Assembly (NCBI GenBank): GCA_004214155.1
Contig: SGYQ01000001.1
Span: 62,001-126,000 of the forward strand
Source: Burkholderiaceae bacterium
GTDB taxonomy: Bacteria; Pseudomonadota; Gammaproteobacteria; Burkholderiales; Burkholderiaceae_A
DNA length: 64,000 bases
Reading direction: 5' to 3'
The notes beneath the pieces are model-generated. The model worked only from the letters and a program-made list of their open reading frames with translations, was not told the origin of the DNA and made no database searches. A program made the translations under genes and the position numbers. Every line of letters begins with the position of its first letter. The stretch's first letter is position 1. Positions 43,270-51,900 of this stretch are shown here, in pieces.

Positions 43270-44196
43270 ATGACGTTGACTGAACTTCGATATATTATTG
43301 CAGTAGCTCAGGAGAAGCATTTTGGCAGAGCCGCCGAGGCATGTTTTGTTAGCCAGCCAACTTTATCCGTAAGTATAAAAAAACTTGAGGACGAATTAAG
43401 TACAAGAATTTTTGAGAGGAAAAGTAATCAAATTGCATTAACGGCTGTTGGAGAAAGATTGGTTAAGCAGGCTCAGTTAATTGTAGAGGAATCAAACAAG
43501 ATGCGACTAATTGCAGATCAGGGAAGAGATCCGCTTCTTGGACCTCTGCGCCTTGGCGTTATTTTTACGATTGGTCCTTATTTGTTACCTAAAATCGTCA
43601 GAGTGATTTTTGATGCCGTACCCAATATGCCTTTAGTTCTCACTGAGGATTTTACAACTGCAATTCTAGAAAAACTTCGTAACGGTTCTTTAGATGTTGG
43701 TATAATAGCAGAACCGTTTGATATGCACGGGCTTAACTGTGTTGCTCTTTATGATGAGGATTTTGTAGTAGCTATTCCTCGAGACCATAAGTTTTCTTTA
43801 CGACGGTATATTTCTAGTGAGGATCTGGTAAATGAAACAATGCTATTGTTAGGTGTTGGTCATTGTTTTAGAGACCAGGTTCTAGATGTTTGTCCAGAGG
43901 CTGCTAGATACTCTGTTAACGCTCAAGGTATTCAAAGAACCTTTGAAGGGAGTTCTTTAGAAACGATTAGATATATGGTTTCCTCAGGATTAGGTATTAC
44001 TTTGTTGCCTAGGATGGCTTTAGAAGCGTTGGCAAAGGATGAAACCATAAAACTATTGAAATTTAAAAATACCCCTCCTTCTAGACGAGTTGTTTTAGTC
44101 TGGAGGAAGAGTTTTACTAGATATGAAGCTGTTAAAAAAATTAAAGAACTTATAATGACAGTTGATCTTGCTGATTGTAAAAAAATCATAGGGTGA
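43270..44196 (+). CDS. oxyR: OxyR-type hydrogen-peroxide-responsive LysR regulator
   Basis: 308 residues. The N-terminal winged HTH (EKHFGRAAEACFVSQPTLSVSIKKLEDELSTRIFER) is followed by the substrate-binding fold. The redox pair is in place: GHCFRDQVLDVC puts Cys at 199 and 208, the same positions and spacing as E. coli OxyR. It should activate peroxide-defence genes after disulphide formation. It overlaps cysM by a few bases, so a cysteine-synthesis gene is probably co-transcribed. A different LysR function is possible but the Cys pair argues strongly for OxyR. Confidence 0.92.
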   Translation: MTLTELRYIIAVAQEKHFGRAAEACFVSQPTLSVSIKKLEDELSTRIFERKSNQIALTAVGERLVKQAQLIVEESNKMRLIADQGRDPLLGPLRLGVIFTIGPYLLPKIVRVIFDAVPNMPLVLTEDFTTAILEKLRNGSLDVGIIAEPFDMHGLNCVALYDEDFVVAIPRDHKFSLRRYISSEDLVNETMLLLGVGHCFRDQVLDVCPEAARYSVNAQGIQRTFEGSSLETIRYMVSSGLGITLLPRMALEALAKDETIKLLKFKNTPPSRRVVLVWRKSFTRYEAVKKIKELIMTVDLADCKKIIG

Positions 44197-44198
44197 AC

Positions 44199-45098
44199 AT
44201 GTACGATACATTACTACAAGCAATTGGAAATACTCCATTAGTAAAATTGTCCTCGATACCTGGAAAAAAGAATGCTGAACGCAACAATGTTTTTTTGGCA
44301 AAATTAGAAGGTAATAATCCTGCAGGTTCAGTGAAAGACAGGGCAGCGGTTTCAATGATTCTTGGTGTGCAAAACAAGGGGTTGGTAAAAAAAAATTCTT
44401 TGCTTATAGAAGCGACAAGCGGAAATACTGGAATTGCTCTTGCTATGGCTTCTCGAATTTTGGGTTATCGCATGAGACTAATAATGCCTGATAATCTCTC
44501 AATTGAGCGAAGGCAAGTGATGCGAGCTTTTGGTGCAGAATTAATTTTGGTATCGCAGAATGAAGGGATGGAGGGTGCTAGAGATTTTGCGCTAGAAATG
44601 GAGAGCAATGGAGAGGGGAAGGTTTTAAATCAGTTTTCGAATGATGATAATTGGCTTGCTCACTACAACTGCACTGCAGAAGAGATCTTAAGGTCTACGG
44701 CAGGACATGTCACACACTTCGTGTCTGCAATGGGAACAACAGGAACTATTACCGGAGTTTCTAGAAAACTGAAAGAAGTTAACAACACTATTCAAATTGT
44801 AGGAGTACAACCATGCGATGGATCTCAAATACCCGGTATTCGAAAATGGATTGAACCATACATTCCTCCCATCCGAAAAAAGGCTAAAATCGATCAGATC
44901 GAGGAGATTAGTCAGGAAGAGGCCGAAGAAATGGCTAGAAGACTTGCTCTAGAAGAAGGTATTTTTTGTGGTCCATCTGGGGCAGGAGCGCTATGTATCG
45001 CTTTAAGGATTGCAGAAGGTCTTAGAAATGCGTGCCTAGTTTTTATTGTTTGTGATCGAGGAGATAGGTATTTATCTCAAAATTTGTTTCCCGAGTAA
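44199..45098 (+). CDS. cysM: Cysteine synthase B
   Basis: 299 residues from the ATG at 44199; a GTG at 44193 is two codons upstream and overlaps the oxyR stop. The start MYDTLLQAIGNTPLVKL, the PLP-binding NPAGSVKDRAA with its Lys, EATSGNTGIALAMA and SAMGTTGTITGVSRKL are characteristic of CysM. It makes cysteine from O-acetylserine and sulphide or thiosulphate, with PLP. The likely operon with oxyR links sulphur assimilation to peroxide stress. Confidence 0.92.
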   Translation: MYDTLLQAIGNTPLVKLSSIPGKKNAERNNVFLAKLEGNNPAGSVKDRAAVSMILGVQNKGLVKKNSLLIEATSGNTGIALAMASRILGYRMRLIMPDNLSIERRQVMRAFGAELILVSQNEGMEGARDFALEMESNGEGKVLNQFSNDDNWLAHYNCTAEEILRSTAGHVTHFVSAMGTTGTITGVSRKLKEVNNTIQIVGVQPCDGSQIPGIRKWIEPYIPPIRKKAKIDQIEEISQEEAEEMARRLALEEGIFCGPSGAGALCIALRIAEGLRNACLVFIVCDRGDRYLSQNLFPE

Positions 45099-45118
45099 CC
45101 CTAAATTAAATTCTCTTC

Positions 45119-45868
45119 TTAGGGACTTGAGAACTCTCTTTCATCAAATAAAAAGCATTGTCCTTCCCATGCATTGCCGTTAGTGTTTTCCAAATAATCA
45201 AGGATACCTCCGTCCAGTTGTACAACGTCACGAATTCCATTTTCAATCATGAATAGCGTAGCCTTTTCACATCGTATTCCACCGGTGCAGACATTCACTA
45301 ATTTATATCCTTCCAGAAACTTTCCGTGTTCTTTGATTTTCTGCGGAAACTCACTAAATTTTTCTAATTTTAAATTTATAGAGTTTTTAAAGTGTCCGAG
45401 TTGAAATTCAAATTCGTTACGGGTGTCGACGATTTTTATGGGCTTTCCAGCATCATCATAGCCATCTAATATCCATTTTGCTAGTGTATTCGCATCAACA
45501 AAAGGTGCTCTTTCTTCTTCGGGTCGGATTTGAGGCTGGTTCATTTTGATGATTTCTGATTTAATCTTCACTTTAAGTTTCTCGAAACCAATTTTTTCAG
45601 AGTTACTAGTTTTTCCTTTAAGATTTTTTAGCCCAGGTATTGCCTTACATGCTTCAAACATTTGCTCGACTGAAGATTTGTCGCCAGATAGGGCAATATT
45701 TATTCCTTCATTCGATAAAATTATTGCTCCTGTCACGGAGAGTAGTTGCCCGATTTCGGCAAGTAATTGCCGGTGCTCTTCTAAGTGATCAATAGAAACG
45801 AATTTGTAGCAACGTATATTTAAAAAGCTTCCTTTTGGCCTAGTTTCCATATTATCTTTGTCTTCCAT
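45119..45868 (-). CDS. trhO: tRNA uridine-34 hydroxylase TrhO (rhodanese family)
   Basis: 249 residues. The N-terminal UPF0176 domain carries SVTGAIILSNEGINIALSG. The C-terminal rhodanese domain has VDTRNEFEFQLGHFKNSINL and the active-site loop VCTGGIRCEKA, as in TrhO/YceA. Family members catalyse prephenate-independent, oxygen-dependent hydroxylation of U34 in tRNA. The protein is close to the shorter family members; the E. coli enzyme is about 100 residues longer. The start overlaps the stop of the upstream unknown gene by 17 bases, so the two are probably coupled. Confidence 0.88.
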   Translation of the reverse strand: MEDKDNMETRPKGSFLNIRCYKFVSIDHLEEHRQLLAEIGQLLSVTGAIILSNEGINIALSGDKSSVEQMFEACKAIPGLKNLKGKTSNSEKIGFEKLKVKIKSEIIKMNQPQIRPEEERAPFVDANTLAKWILDGYDDAGKPIKIVDTRNEFEFQLGHFKNSINLKLEKFSEFPQKIKEHGKFLEGYKLVNVCTGGIRCEKATLFMIENGIRDVVQLDGGILDYLENTNGNAWEGQCFLFDEREFSSP

Positions 45869-46952
45869 ACCATCCCGCTCCTAAACTAATAACGCGGTCA
45901 AATCCAAATTTATCAATTATTTCCTCATCTGTATATGCTGGATTTACTTCTTTTGCATTAGCTATCACTGCATTTCGCCATTGTTGGGGTGAAAGCTTCC
46001 CTAAATCAACTTTCATGGGAGGAGGAGTTTTCCATAAAGGTTTAAAATTCGTATCTGCTGGCGTAGGCCGATATTTTTCTGGTTCATTATTTAAAAGTTC
46101 TACAGCTTTTGTAGGAGTGGTTCCACCAAAAGATTTAAAACGTTTTAGTGTAAATAATTCCTCAGCCCTAAGAATGGCCATATCCCTCACTAAATTTTTT
46201 GCCTTAACTGGGTCAACGACTCCCTGGTCATTTTCTTTTTCTACCATCTTTAAAGCTTCATAACTAGAAGTTCCGCGTGGAAAGTTCGTTAGTCTGAGAT
46301 CTTCCTTGTTAAGAGAATTCGTAGTCACCCCTTTTGTGTTTTTTTGCAGCTCTATCTCATATGCTTCAATTACGGTTGTTCCAGGTCGATATTTTGGAGC
46401 TGCAATACTGTCAATGCCTAGCTCTTTTAGACGTGATGAAGCAACCAATGATTTTTCCAATAAGTCAGCTTGAACTGAAACTGTTCTTTCCATGACTGGA
46501 TTACCTTCTGAGTCCAAAACAGGTATTTGTTTTGGCGCCCCTGTAGCAGCGTCTAGGATTTGGTTACCATTTTGATCTAGCTCATTAACAAATTTGGGTA
46601 CAAATTCATTTCTGGCAATCATGTGACGCACATCATACCAGCTTGCTACATTCTTTCGTACCGGTAAGTTGTTTTGTAAAACTAGATTCCCTTCTTTGTC
46701 GCGCAGGAAGTCTACCTTAGTTTTCGGAAAACCGACTGGTCCACCATCAAAATCTGCTTTTATGCCTTGCGATAAAAGAATTCGCTTTGCCTCTGCTTCT
46801 CTAAAATCTATCTCCTGCCGTTCTTTTGAGGATATTTGAATCAATTGACCTTGAAAGCCAGTTGAGAAGCTTTTATTGCCTCGGTTCCCTAGTCCGGTAT
46901 TTGCAATAGTACCGGTAGCAAATGCATCTGTTGTATTAATTGCTAAAGTCAT
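45852..46952 (-). CDS. Unrecognised 366-aa protein with a sigma-54 promoter
   Basis: 366 residues with no signal peptide, membrane helix or catalytic motif that I recognise. The N-terminus is polar and Gly/Asn/Thr-rich (AINTTDAFATGTIANTGLGNRG). The body has short beta-type runs (DELDQNGNQILDAATGAPKQIPVLDSEGNPV), then basic helical sequence and a C-terminal DEEIIDKFGFDRVISLGAGWYGRQR. The N-terminal segment could be a flagellar-type export signal, being disordered and free of Cys, but this is speculative. A near-consensus sigma-54 promoter lies upstream and its 3' end overlaps trhO. A flagellar-regulon protein is the best guess. Confidence 0.75.
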   Translation of the reverse strand: MTLAINTTDAFATGTIANTGLGNRGNKSFSTGFQGQLIQISSKERQEIDFREAEAKRILLSQGIKADFDGGPVGFPKTKVDFLRDKEGNLVLQNNLPVRKNVASWYDVRHMIARNEFVPKFVNELDQNGNQILDAATGAPKQIPVLDSEGNPVMERTVSVQADLLEKSLVASSRLKELGIDSIAAPKYRPGTTVIEAYEIELQKNTKGVTTNSLNKEDLRLTNFPRGTSSYEALKMVEKENDQGVVDPVKAKNLVRDMAILRAEELFTLKRFKSFGGTTPTKAVELLNNEPEKYRPTPADTNFKPLWKTPPPMKVDLGKLSPQQWRNAVIANAKEVNPAYTDEEIIDKFGFDRVISLGAGWYGRQR

Positions 46953-46986
46953 AGTACGATCAGATTTATTAAAGTATGGTTAGTTA

Positions 46987-47003
46987 AGCAAAAGCGATGC
47001 CAA
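46987..47003 (-). promoter_or_regulatory. Strong candidate sigma-54 promoter
   Basis: On the minus strand TTGGCATCGCTTTTGCT departs from TTGGCACRNNNNTTGCW only at two positions (C and R). GG-N10-GC is exact (47001-47000 and 46989-46988). Transcription would start near 46975, ~22 bases before the ATG at 46952. It is the best sigma-54 match in the window. Confidence 0.7.
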
Positions 47004-47024
47004 TAACTTTTCTGGGAGGAATAC

Positions 47025-47696
47025 ATGTTTAAAGCAATTTTGTTCGATGTCTATGGGACTTTGCTCGATGTGCACTCTATACAGATAGTTTTAGAAAAGT
47101 ACTTCCCTGGTAAGGGGATTGAAGCTTCCAAATTACTGAGAGACAAGCAAATCGAGTATACGAGGCTTTATGCTTTGCGCCCGTCAGGAATACCTTATGA
47201 AGACTTTATGTGCCTTACTCGATCTGCGGTTGAGTACACCATTATGACTTTTGGTAAGAACAATCAAAACGTACCTATCGCTGATATCATGTCCAGTTAT
47301 CAAAAGTTGCATATATTTCCAGAGGTTGCACAGATTCTCGATTATATAAAATCAAAAAATTATAAGATGGCTGTATTATCCAATGGTGACAGTGAAATGC
47401 TGAACGGTGTCCTCGGAAATTCTGGCCTTCAAGATAAATTCGATACCAATCTTTCAGCAGGTTCGGTCAAATCGTTTAAGATAGATTCCAAGGTTTACAA
47501 ATTAGCCAGTGATTTCTTTGTATGTAAGCCAGAAGAGTGCCTTCTAGTTTCAGCGAATTATTGGGATATTATCGGTGCAGGCTGGAATGGGATTAAGACT
47601 TTTTGGGTAAATAGAACGGGTGTGCCGAGAGACCCGTTAGGTCATGAGCCAAATTTTGAAGGAAAATCCTTAGAGGAATTACAGCAGGTTTTATAA
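47025..47696 (+). CDS. Haloacid dehalogenase type II-like HAD hydrolase
   Basis: 223 residues. HAD motifs in order are I LFDVYGTLLDVHS (nucleophile Asp8), II LSNGD with Ser/Asn, III Lys in SFKIDSKVYKLA, and IV with WDIIGAGWNGIKTFWVNRTG. The cap carries YTRLYAL, the region holding the essential Arg of L-2-haloacid dehalogenases. It would hydrolyse short 2-haloacids to 2-hydroxyacids, although many such genes are general HAD phosphatase relatives. A GGGAGG ribosome site precedes the ATG. It is divergent from the gene on its left and convergent with the cytochrome gene on its right. Confidence 0.82.
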   Translation: MFKAILFDVYGTLLDVHSIQIVLEKYFPGKGIEASKLLRDKQIEYTRLYALRPSGIPYEDFMCLTRSAVEYTIMTFGKNNQNVPIADIMSSYQKLHIFPEVAQILDYIKSKNYKMAVLSNGDSEMLNGVLGNSGLQDKFDTNLSAGSVKSFKIDSKVYKLASDFFVCKPEECLLVSANYWDIIGAGWNGIKTFWVNRTGVPRDPLGHEPNFEGKSLEELQQVL

Positions 47697-47707
47697 TCTA
47701 ACTGACA

Positions 47708-48022
47708 CTAGTCTACAATCTTAATCTTTATTTTGCTGTACCAGGAAGCCAATGTAGTTATCTCATCTTCACTAAGTTGCCCCGCAATTATTGACATAAT
47801 CTGATGTTGTCTTTCGCCAGACTTGTATTTTTCCAACTGCTCCTTAAGGTAGCTTTCCGGTTGCCCTGCTAGATGAGGTACCCCTGCTCCTTTAGAGACA
47901 CCGTAAGAGCCGTGGCAAGTGGCACACTTGACATTGATTATTTTCTGAGGGTCCTGAGAAAAGCCCTGGCTAAAAAAAATCAGGGTAGAACCAAAGAAAA
48001 TAGAGCCTATAAAGTTTTTCAT
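47708..48022 (-). CDS. Small periplasmic c-type cytochrome (class I)
   Basis: 104 residues from the ATG at 48022; an upstream TTG at 48040 belongs to the terminator region. It has a signal peptide (FIGSIFFGSTLIFFSQGFS) and one haem site CATCH followed by GSYGVSKGAGVPHLAGQPESYLKEQLEKYKSGERQH, typical of cytochrome c553/c4 domains. The sixth ligand is probably the Met in HQIMSII. It is a soluble electron carrier and may accept electrons from the PQQ-dehydrogenase-like protein encoded upstream, but a terminator separates the two genes. Confidence 0.9.
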   Translation of the reverse strand: MKNFIGSIFFGSTLIFFSQGFSQDPQKIINVKCATCHGSYGVSKGAGVPHLAGQPESYLKEQLEKYKSGERQHQIMSIIAGQLSEDEITTLASWYSKIKIKIVD

Positions 48023-48030
48023 ATTGAAAT

Positions 48031-48070
48031 CCAAAAACAAAATGCCGGGCAGCTAGTTAAACCCGGCATT
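48031..48070 (-). terminator. Intrinsic terminator after the PQQ-dehydrogenase-like gene
   Basis: A perfect 9-bp stem AATGCCGGG / CCCGGCATT (48041-48049 and 48062-48070), loop 12. On the minus strand it is followed by a T-rich tract (TTTTGTTTTT). It sits 20 bases after the stop of the dehydrogenase and just before the cytochrome gene. Confidence 0.8.
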
Positions 48071-48090
48071 TCCTTGCAAATAAGCATGAA

Positions 48091-49374
48091 TTACTTAATG
48101 CTTGCAACCTCTTCAGCACTGTACGAAATTCTATAAATTGCACCAGCATAGTCGTCCGATACAAGCAAAGAACCATCTTTCAGTATAGCGACGTCAACCG
48201 GTCTACCTTTGTAAGTACCAGTTTTTTTGTCCAGCCAGCCTGAGGCAAACACTTCCATTTTTCCGGCTTTACCATTTTTGATTGGTACAAATTGAACTTC
48301 AGCACCGCTTGCTTCGGTACGATTCCATGACCCGTGAGAAGCAACAAAAACTCCATTCTTGTACTTTTCTGGGAAGTTTGTCTTAGTACCAAATATCATT
48401 CCATTTTGCGCCTGATGAGCAGGGAAATAAGCCTGAGGGAATATTGCACCCTTCGGTTTTTTCATATCCTTAAGTTCAGGGGCAGCTGAAGAACCTGCTA
48501 CTTTAAACTTACCGTTCCAATAAGGAAAGCCAAAATGTTGCCCAGACTTGGTTGACTTGTTTAATTCCCCAGGAGGAATGTCATTTCCAAGTCCATCAAC
48601 CTGGTGATCAGTCCACCAGAGCTTCCCATCGGGACTAAAATTTAGGCCGACTGGATTTCTTGCACCCATGGCATAAACCTCTCGCTTACTACCGTCAAAG
48701 GCATTCATGCGGACGATTCCACCAATTCCTACTTTGTTGTAGAGATCGATTTTGTCCTTTGGTTGAACGTTGAATGGCTGGCCTAAAGTAACGTAGAGCA
48801 TTCCATCTGGACCAATTTCACAGACACGAGCACCGTGGTTGAATGACTCTTCCTCAACTGGAATTAATCCGCCCTGAGCTACGACCTCTATTACAGCTAC
48901 ATCAGGTCCTTCGTAGAAAAACTCTGCTGCTGGGAAATTTAACACTCTATTGTGCTCAACAACTACCAAAAACCCATCTTTAGTCCAACAGACCGCATTA
49001 GGGTTAGTGAACTTCAAAGATGGAGCGAAAGATTTTACTTCATCCGCTACCTTGTCATTATTTCTGTCAGTAATTGCCCAAACGGTGGTTTTTCTCGTTC
49101 CAGCAAAAAGCATGTTTGTCGACGGGGCGACAGCCATGTGCCTGACATCAGGAGCGACGGCATATAAATCAATTTTAAAGCCAGCAGGCAAACTGATGGT
49201 TTCCAAATTTTTTCTCAATGCATCAGCATTTTTCCCTTCTTGTGCCACAAGCGGAATATTCAGGTCCGTTGTTGCTACCTTCATTTGTTTCAAAGTCGAG
49301 AGATTGTCTGGGGCAGCAGCGACGTTTACTGAAACCACTAGACCTGCCAAGCTAAGTGTTAATCTTTTAAACAT
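48091..49374 (-). CDS. PQQ-dependent sugar (sorbosone/glucose-type) dehydrogenase-like protein
   Basis: 427 residues with a signal peptide (LTLSLAGLVVSVNVAAA). The rest is a beta-propeller of the GSDH/sorbosone-dehydrogenase type: LPAGFKIDLYA, then NHGARVCEIGPDGMLYVTLG with the His-containing motif, GARNPVGLNFSPDGKLWWTDH, and VDVAILKDGSLLVSDDYAGAIYRI. These are periplasmic enzymes that oxidise aldoses with PQQ and pass electrons to a c-type cytochrome. The substrate is unknown. Ribosome site AAGGAG, 6 bases before the ATG. The next gene on this strand is a cytochrome c, after a terminator. Confidence 0.85.
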   Translation of the reverse strand: MFKRLTLSLAGLVVSVNVAAAPDNLSTLKQMKVATTDLNIPLVAQEGKNADALRKNLETISLPAGFKIDLYAVAPDVRHMAVAPSTNMLFAGTRKTTVWAITDRNNDKVADEVKSFAPSLKFTNPNAVCWTKDGFLVVVEHNRVLNFPAAEFFYEGPDVAVIEVVAQGGLIPVEEESFNHGARVCEIGPDGMLYVTLGQPFNVQPKDKIDLYNKVGIGGIVRMNAFDGSKREVYAMGARNPVGLNFSPDGKLWWTDHQVDGLGNDIPPGELNKSTKSGQHFGFPYWNGKFKVAGSSAAPELKDMKKPKGAIFPQAYFPAHQAQNGMIFGTKTNFPEKYKNGVFVASHGSWNRTEASGAEVQFVPIKNGKAGKMEVFASGWLDKKTGTYKGRPVDVAILKDGSLLVSDDYAGAIYRISYSAEEVASIK

Positions 49375-49598
49375 TTATTTCTCCTTAAACTAGCTACCAA
49401 AAAATAAGGTTGCCTGATGATCATACCACTCTCAAATTAAGTGAATACTAGGGTTTTTCTTCAGTTTTGGATAAATTTAAGTTCATGGGCGCTTTTTGTT
49501 ACTCTCAACCTAGCCAATCACTCCTCGATAAATACTTTTTCGATGTTATTTTTAGCATTATTTATTAGCTAATGAATACACCCTAAGACAATCTCTGG

Positions 49599-50288
49599 TC
49601 ATAACGACCAATCAACAGGATCAAGTTTCTTTTCTCTCAATATTCGATTCACTTTAGAAAATGGTTTTGAGCCGAAAAATCCATTATTTGCCGAAAAAGG
49701 TGAGGGGTGCGCGCTTTTAATAACAGAGTCACATTGCAGCGTTATTGAGGCAACTTTTTCTTGCGCCTTCTTGCCCCAAAGGATGAAAACTATCTTTTCG
49801 TTTTTGGATAATAATTCTAAAATTTTATTAGTAAATTTTTCCCATCCACGATTGTAGTGGGATCCGGGTTTATGAGCTTCAACAGTGAGAACCGAGTTGA
49901 GTAACAAAACACCATTTTCCCCCCAGCTTGTTAAATTGCCGTGTATCGGTTCTTCGATTCCTAGATCTGATTTTAACTCTCTAAAAATATTTTTAAGTGA
50001 AGGCGGTTTCGCGATACCTTCCTCAACGGAAAAGCTCAAACCATTAGCTTGCCCTTCTCCATGGTAGGGATCTTGACCCACTATCACTGCTTTTACCTGG
50101 TGAAAATCTGTCAGATTTAAAGCATTAAAAATTTTTTTACCAGATGGATAAATAATTTTCTTTTTTGCCTTTTCCTCTCGTAGAAATACACTCAAATTCT
50201 TCATATAGTCTTTTTCGAACTCGGGAAGCAATTTTTCTTTCCATGTATTTTGCAGGCCAATGTCTCTGTTGTTTTTGAAGTGTTTCAT
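49599..50288 (-). CDS. ung: Uracil-DNA glycosylase (family 1)
   Basis: 229 residues, normal length. The catalytic loop GQDPYHGEGQANGLSFSV carries the water-activating Asp, GVLLLNSVLTVE is the uracil-binding region, and SAHPSPFSANNGFFGSKPFSKVN contains the catalytic His and the minor-groove loop. It removes uracil from DNA as the first step of base excision repair. It is alone on the minus strand. Confidence 0.97.
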   Translation of the reverse strand: MKHFKNNRDIGLQNTWKEKLLPEFEKDYMKNLSVFLREEKAKKKIIYPSGKKIFNALNLTDFHQVKAVIVGQDPYHGEGQANGLSFSVEEGIAKPPSLKNIFRELKSDLGIEEPIHGNLTSWGENGVLLLNSVLTVEAHKPGSHYNRGWEKFTNKILELLSKNEKIVFILWGKKAQEKVASITLQCDSVIKSAHPSPFSANNGFFGSKPFSKVNRILREKKLDPVDWSL

Positions 50289-50362
50289 TCTATTTTTTTT
50301 AAATATAGTCGGGCGAATTTTCTAGTTCTTAAAAAAGGCTTTTAAGTGATTTAAAATTAGAG

Positions 50363-50434
50363 CCCCACCTGCAGGAATCGAACCTGCACTTGCCCCTTAG
50401 GAGGGGGCCGTAATATCCATTTTACTAAGGTGGG
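50363..50434 (-). tRNA. tRNA-Arg (anticodon CCT)
   Basis: The minus strand folds as a complete tRNA. The 7-bp acceptor stem is CCCACCT / AGGTGGG, the anticodon arm is GCCCC-CTCCTAA-GGGGC giving anticodon CCT, and the T arm is GCAGG-TTCGATT-CCTGC. The length is 72 including the discriminator G. The 3' CCA is not encoded (next bases are CTC), so it must be added by the CCA-adding enzyme. It reads AGG codons. Confidence 0.95.
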
Positions 50435-50654
50435 TTGATCTCAAAATCAAACAAACCAATATTCTGGGTGCTGATTGATTATCTTTAAGGTTAGCCAAAC
50501 CCATACTAAACCTGCAGCCGACTACCTCTACATAAAAACTATACAACTTTTAAGAAAAAAAAAATATATTAACTGGGAGGTGCAAAATGGTTAACGATTA
50601 AATATTCGCGTCTGAGGGAGGACATTATTGTAACCTATGCAGCTAAAGTTAGAA

Positions 50655-50912
50655 TTACAGTTTTGTCGGTCTACAGAGATGGAGCTTTTTCCCGTTTTGT
50701 TCGAACTTTTTCCTTGACCATTCTTTGCACTCTTTTTGCTTTTCAAAACAGTACCCTATATGGGTGTTGTCGTCAGTTTTTGCACACCAGAAAAAATTGA
50801 TAGCGGTGGCAGCTTGACTGCTTTGCCTTCCTTTTTCCTTACCATGCAAGGGAACCAGCATCGTGAATACAATTGCAAAAACCGTCATAAAAATTACGTT
50901 AGTGTTTTTCAT
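50655..50912 (-). CDS. Small exported Cys-containing protein
   Basis: 85 residues from the ATG at 50912; the frame extends to 50969 but that would overlap the divergent dusA start. A signal peptide (VIFMTVFAIVFTMLVPLHG) is followed by ~60 basic residues with Cys in the spacing WCAK, YCFEK, KECKEW and HLCRP, suggesting two disulphides. I know no family for it. It is divergent from dusA with a 22-base gap, and its end is 220 bases from the tRNA gene. Confidence 0.6.
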   Translation of the reverse strand: MKNTNVIFMTVFAIVFTMLVPLHGKEKGRQSSQAATAINFFWCAKTDDNTHIGYCFEKQKECKEWSRKKFEQNGKKLHLCRPTKL

Positions 50913-50934
50913 AGGTCTAATGTAACATTTTCTT

Positions 50935-51900
50935 ATGAGATTTAGCCAAAGAGTTTGTGTGGCACCCATGATGGATATAACAGACAGGCATTGTCGTTTT
51001 TTTTATCGTCTCCTAGGTCCAAATATATTTTTGTTTACAGAAATGTTGCACAGCTCGGCTATTGTCCATGGAGATCCTAATAAAATACTTGATTTCGATA
51101 AATCGGAGCATCCAGTTGGGCTCCAACTTGGTGGCAATGAACCACGAGCTCTAAACCAGGCAACAAAAATTGCTTCGAAATTTTCTTACGACGAGGTTAA
51201 TTTGAATTGCGGGTGCCCGAGCTCTAGGGTTTTAGCAGGTAATTTTGGAGTCGCTTTGATGAAAACGCCCGCGGTCGTTGCTGATTGTATAAAGGCGATG
51301 AAAGATGGGTCAGATGCGAGAGTAAGTATAAAGCACCGAATTGGAATTGATGACAACAGGGATTATTCATTTGTTCGTGATTTCGTAGGGAAAGTTCGGG
51401 ATGCAGGATGCAACTTGTTTTACGTCCATTCAAGGTGCGCAATGTCAAATTTATCTCCCAAGAAAAATAGAAAAATACCTCCTATTGATATGCTTAAAGT
51501 AAGACTCTTAAAACGCGATTTTCCCGACTGTCAATTTGTAGCTAATGGGGAACTTGATAGCGTGGCGAAATGTATATCTATTCTGGATAGAAATGAACAC
51601 TCTGGGTTACCGGGAGCAGACGGAGTTATGTTAGGAAGAGCGATATGGAAATTTCCCACATTGTTATCAGAGCTTCAAAAAGCATTTTACCCAGAAAAAA
51701 ATATTCACTCGCTTCGAGATGTTGTAGAGAGTCTTGAATGTTATTACAATTTGCAAAAGAATCAGGGCATAGATACGCGCAGGGTTGTTCGAGGCTGGGT
51801 AAATCTTTTTAATGGACAAAAAGGAGCAAAAAAGTGGCGAATAATGCTCGGTGAGGGATTAAAGCCTATGGAAATTTATCAAACGATTTTCTGTTTATGA
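50935..51900 (+). CDS. dusA: tRNA-dihydrouridine(20/20a) synthase DusA
   Basis: 321 residues of flavoprotein. VAPMMDITDRHCRFFYRLLG is the DusA-type start, LNLNCGCPSSRVLAGNFGVALM carries the catalytic Cys, and CAMSNLSPKKNRKIPPI fits the DusA subfamily. VMLGRAIW is the FMN-binding end. It reduces U20/U20a in tRNA with NADPH. No clear ribosome site is seen. The last 22 bases overlap the convergent DUF2069 gene. Confidence 0.92.
   Translation: MRFSQRVCVAPMMDITDRHCRFFYRLLGPNIFLFTEMLHSSAIVHGDPNKILDFDKSEHPVGLQLGGNEPRALNQATKIASKFSYDEVNLNCGCPSSRVLAGNFGVALMKTPAVVADCIKAMKDGSDARVSIKHRIGIDDNRDYSFVRDFVGKVRDAGCNLFYVHSRCAMSNLSPKKNRKIPPIDMLKVRLLKRDFPDCQFVANGELDSVAKCISILDRNEHSGLPGADGVMLGRAIWKFPTLLSELQKAFYPEKNIHSLRDVVESLECYYNLQKNQGIDTRRVVRGWVNLFNGQKGAKKWRIMLGEGLKPMEIYQTIFCL

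Noticed and set aside
45099-45124. Terminator after cysM (CCCTAA / TTAGGG)
   Set aside because: The stem is only 6 bp with a 14-base loop and no T tract.
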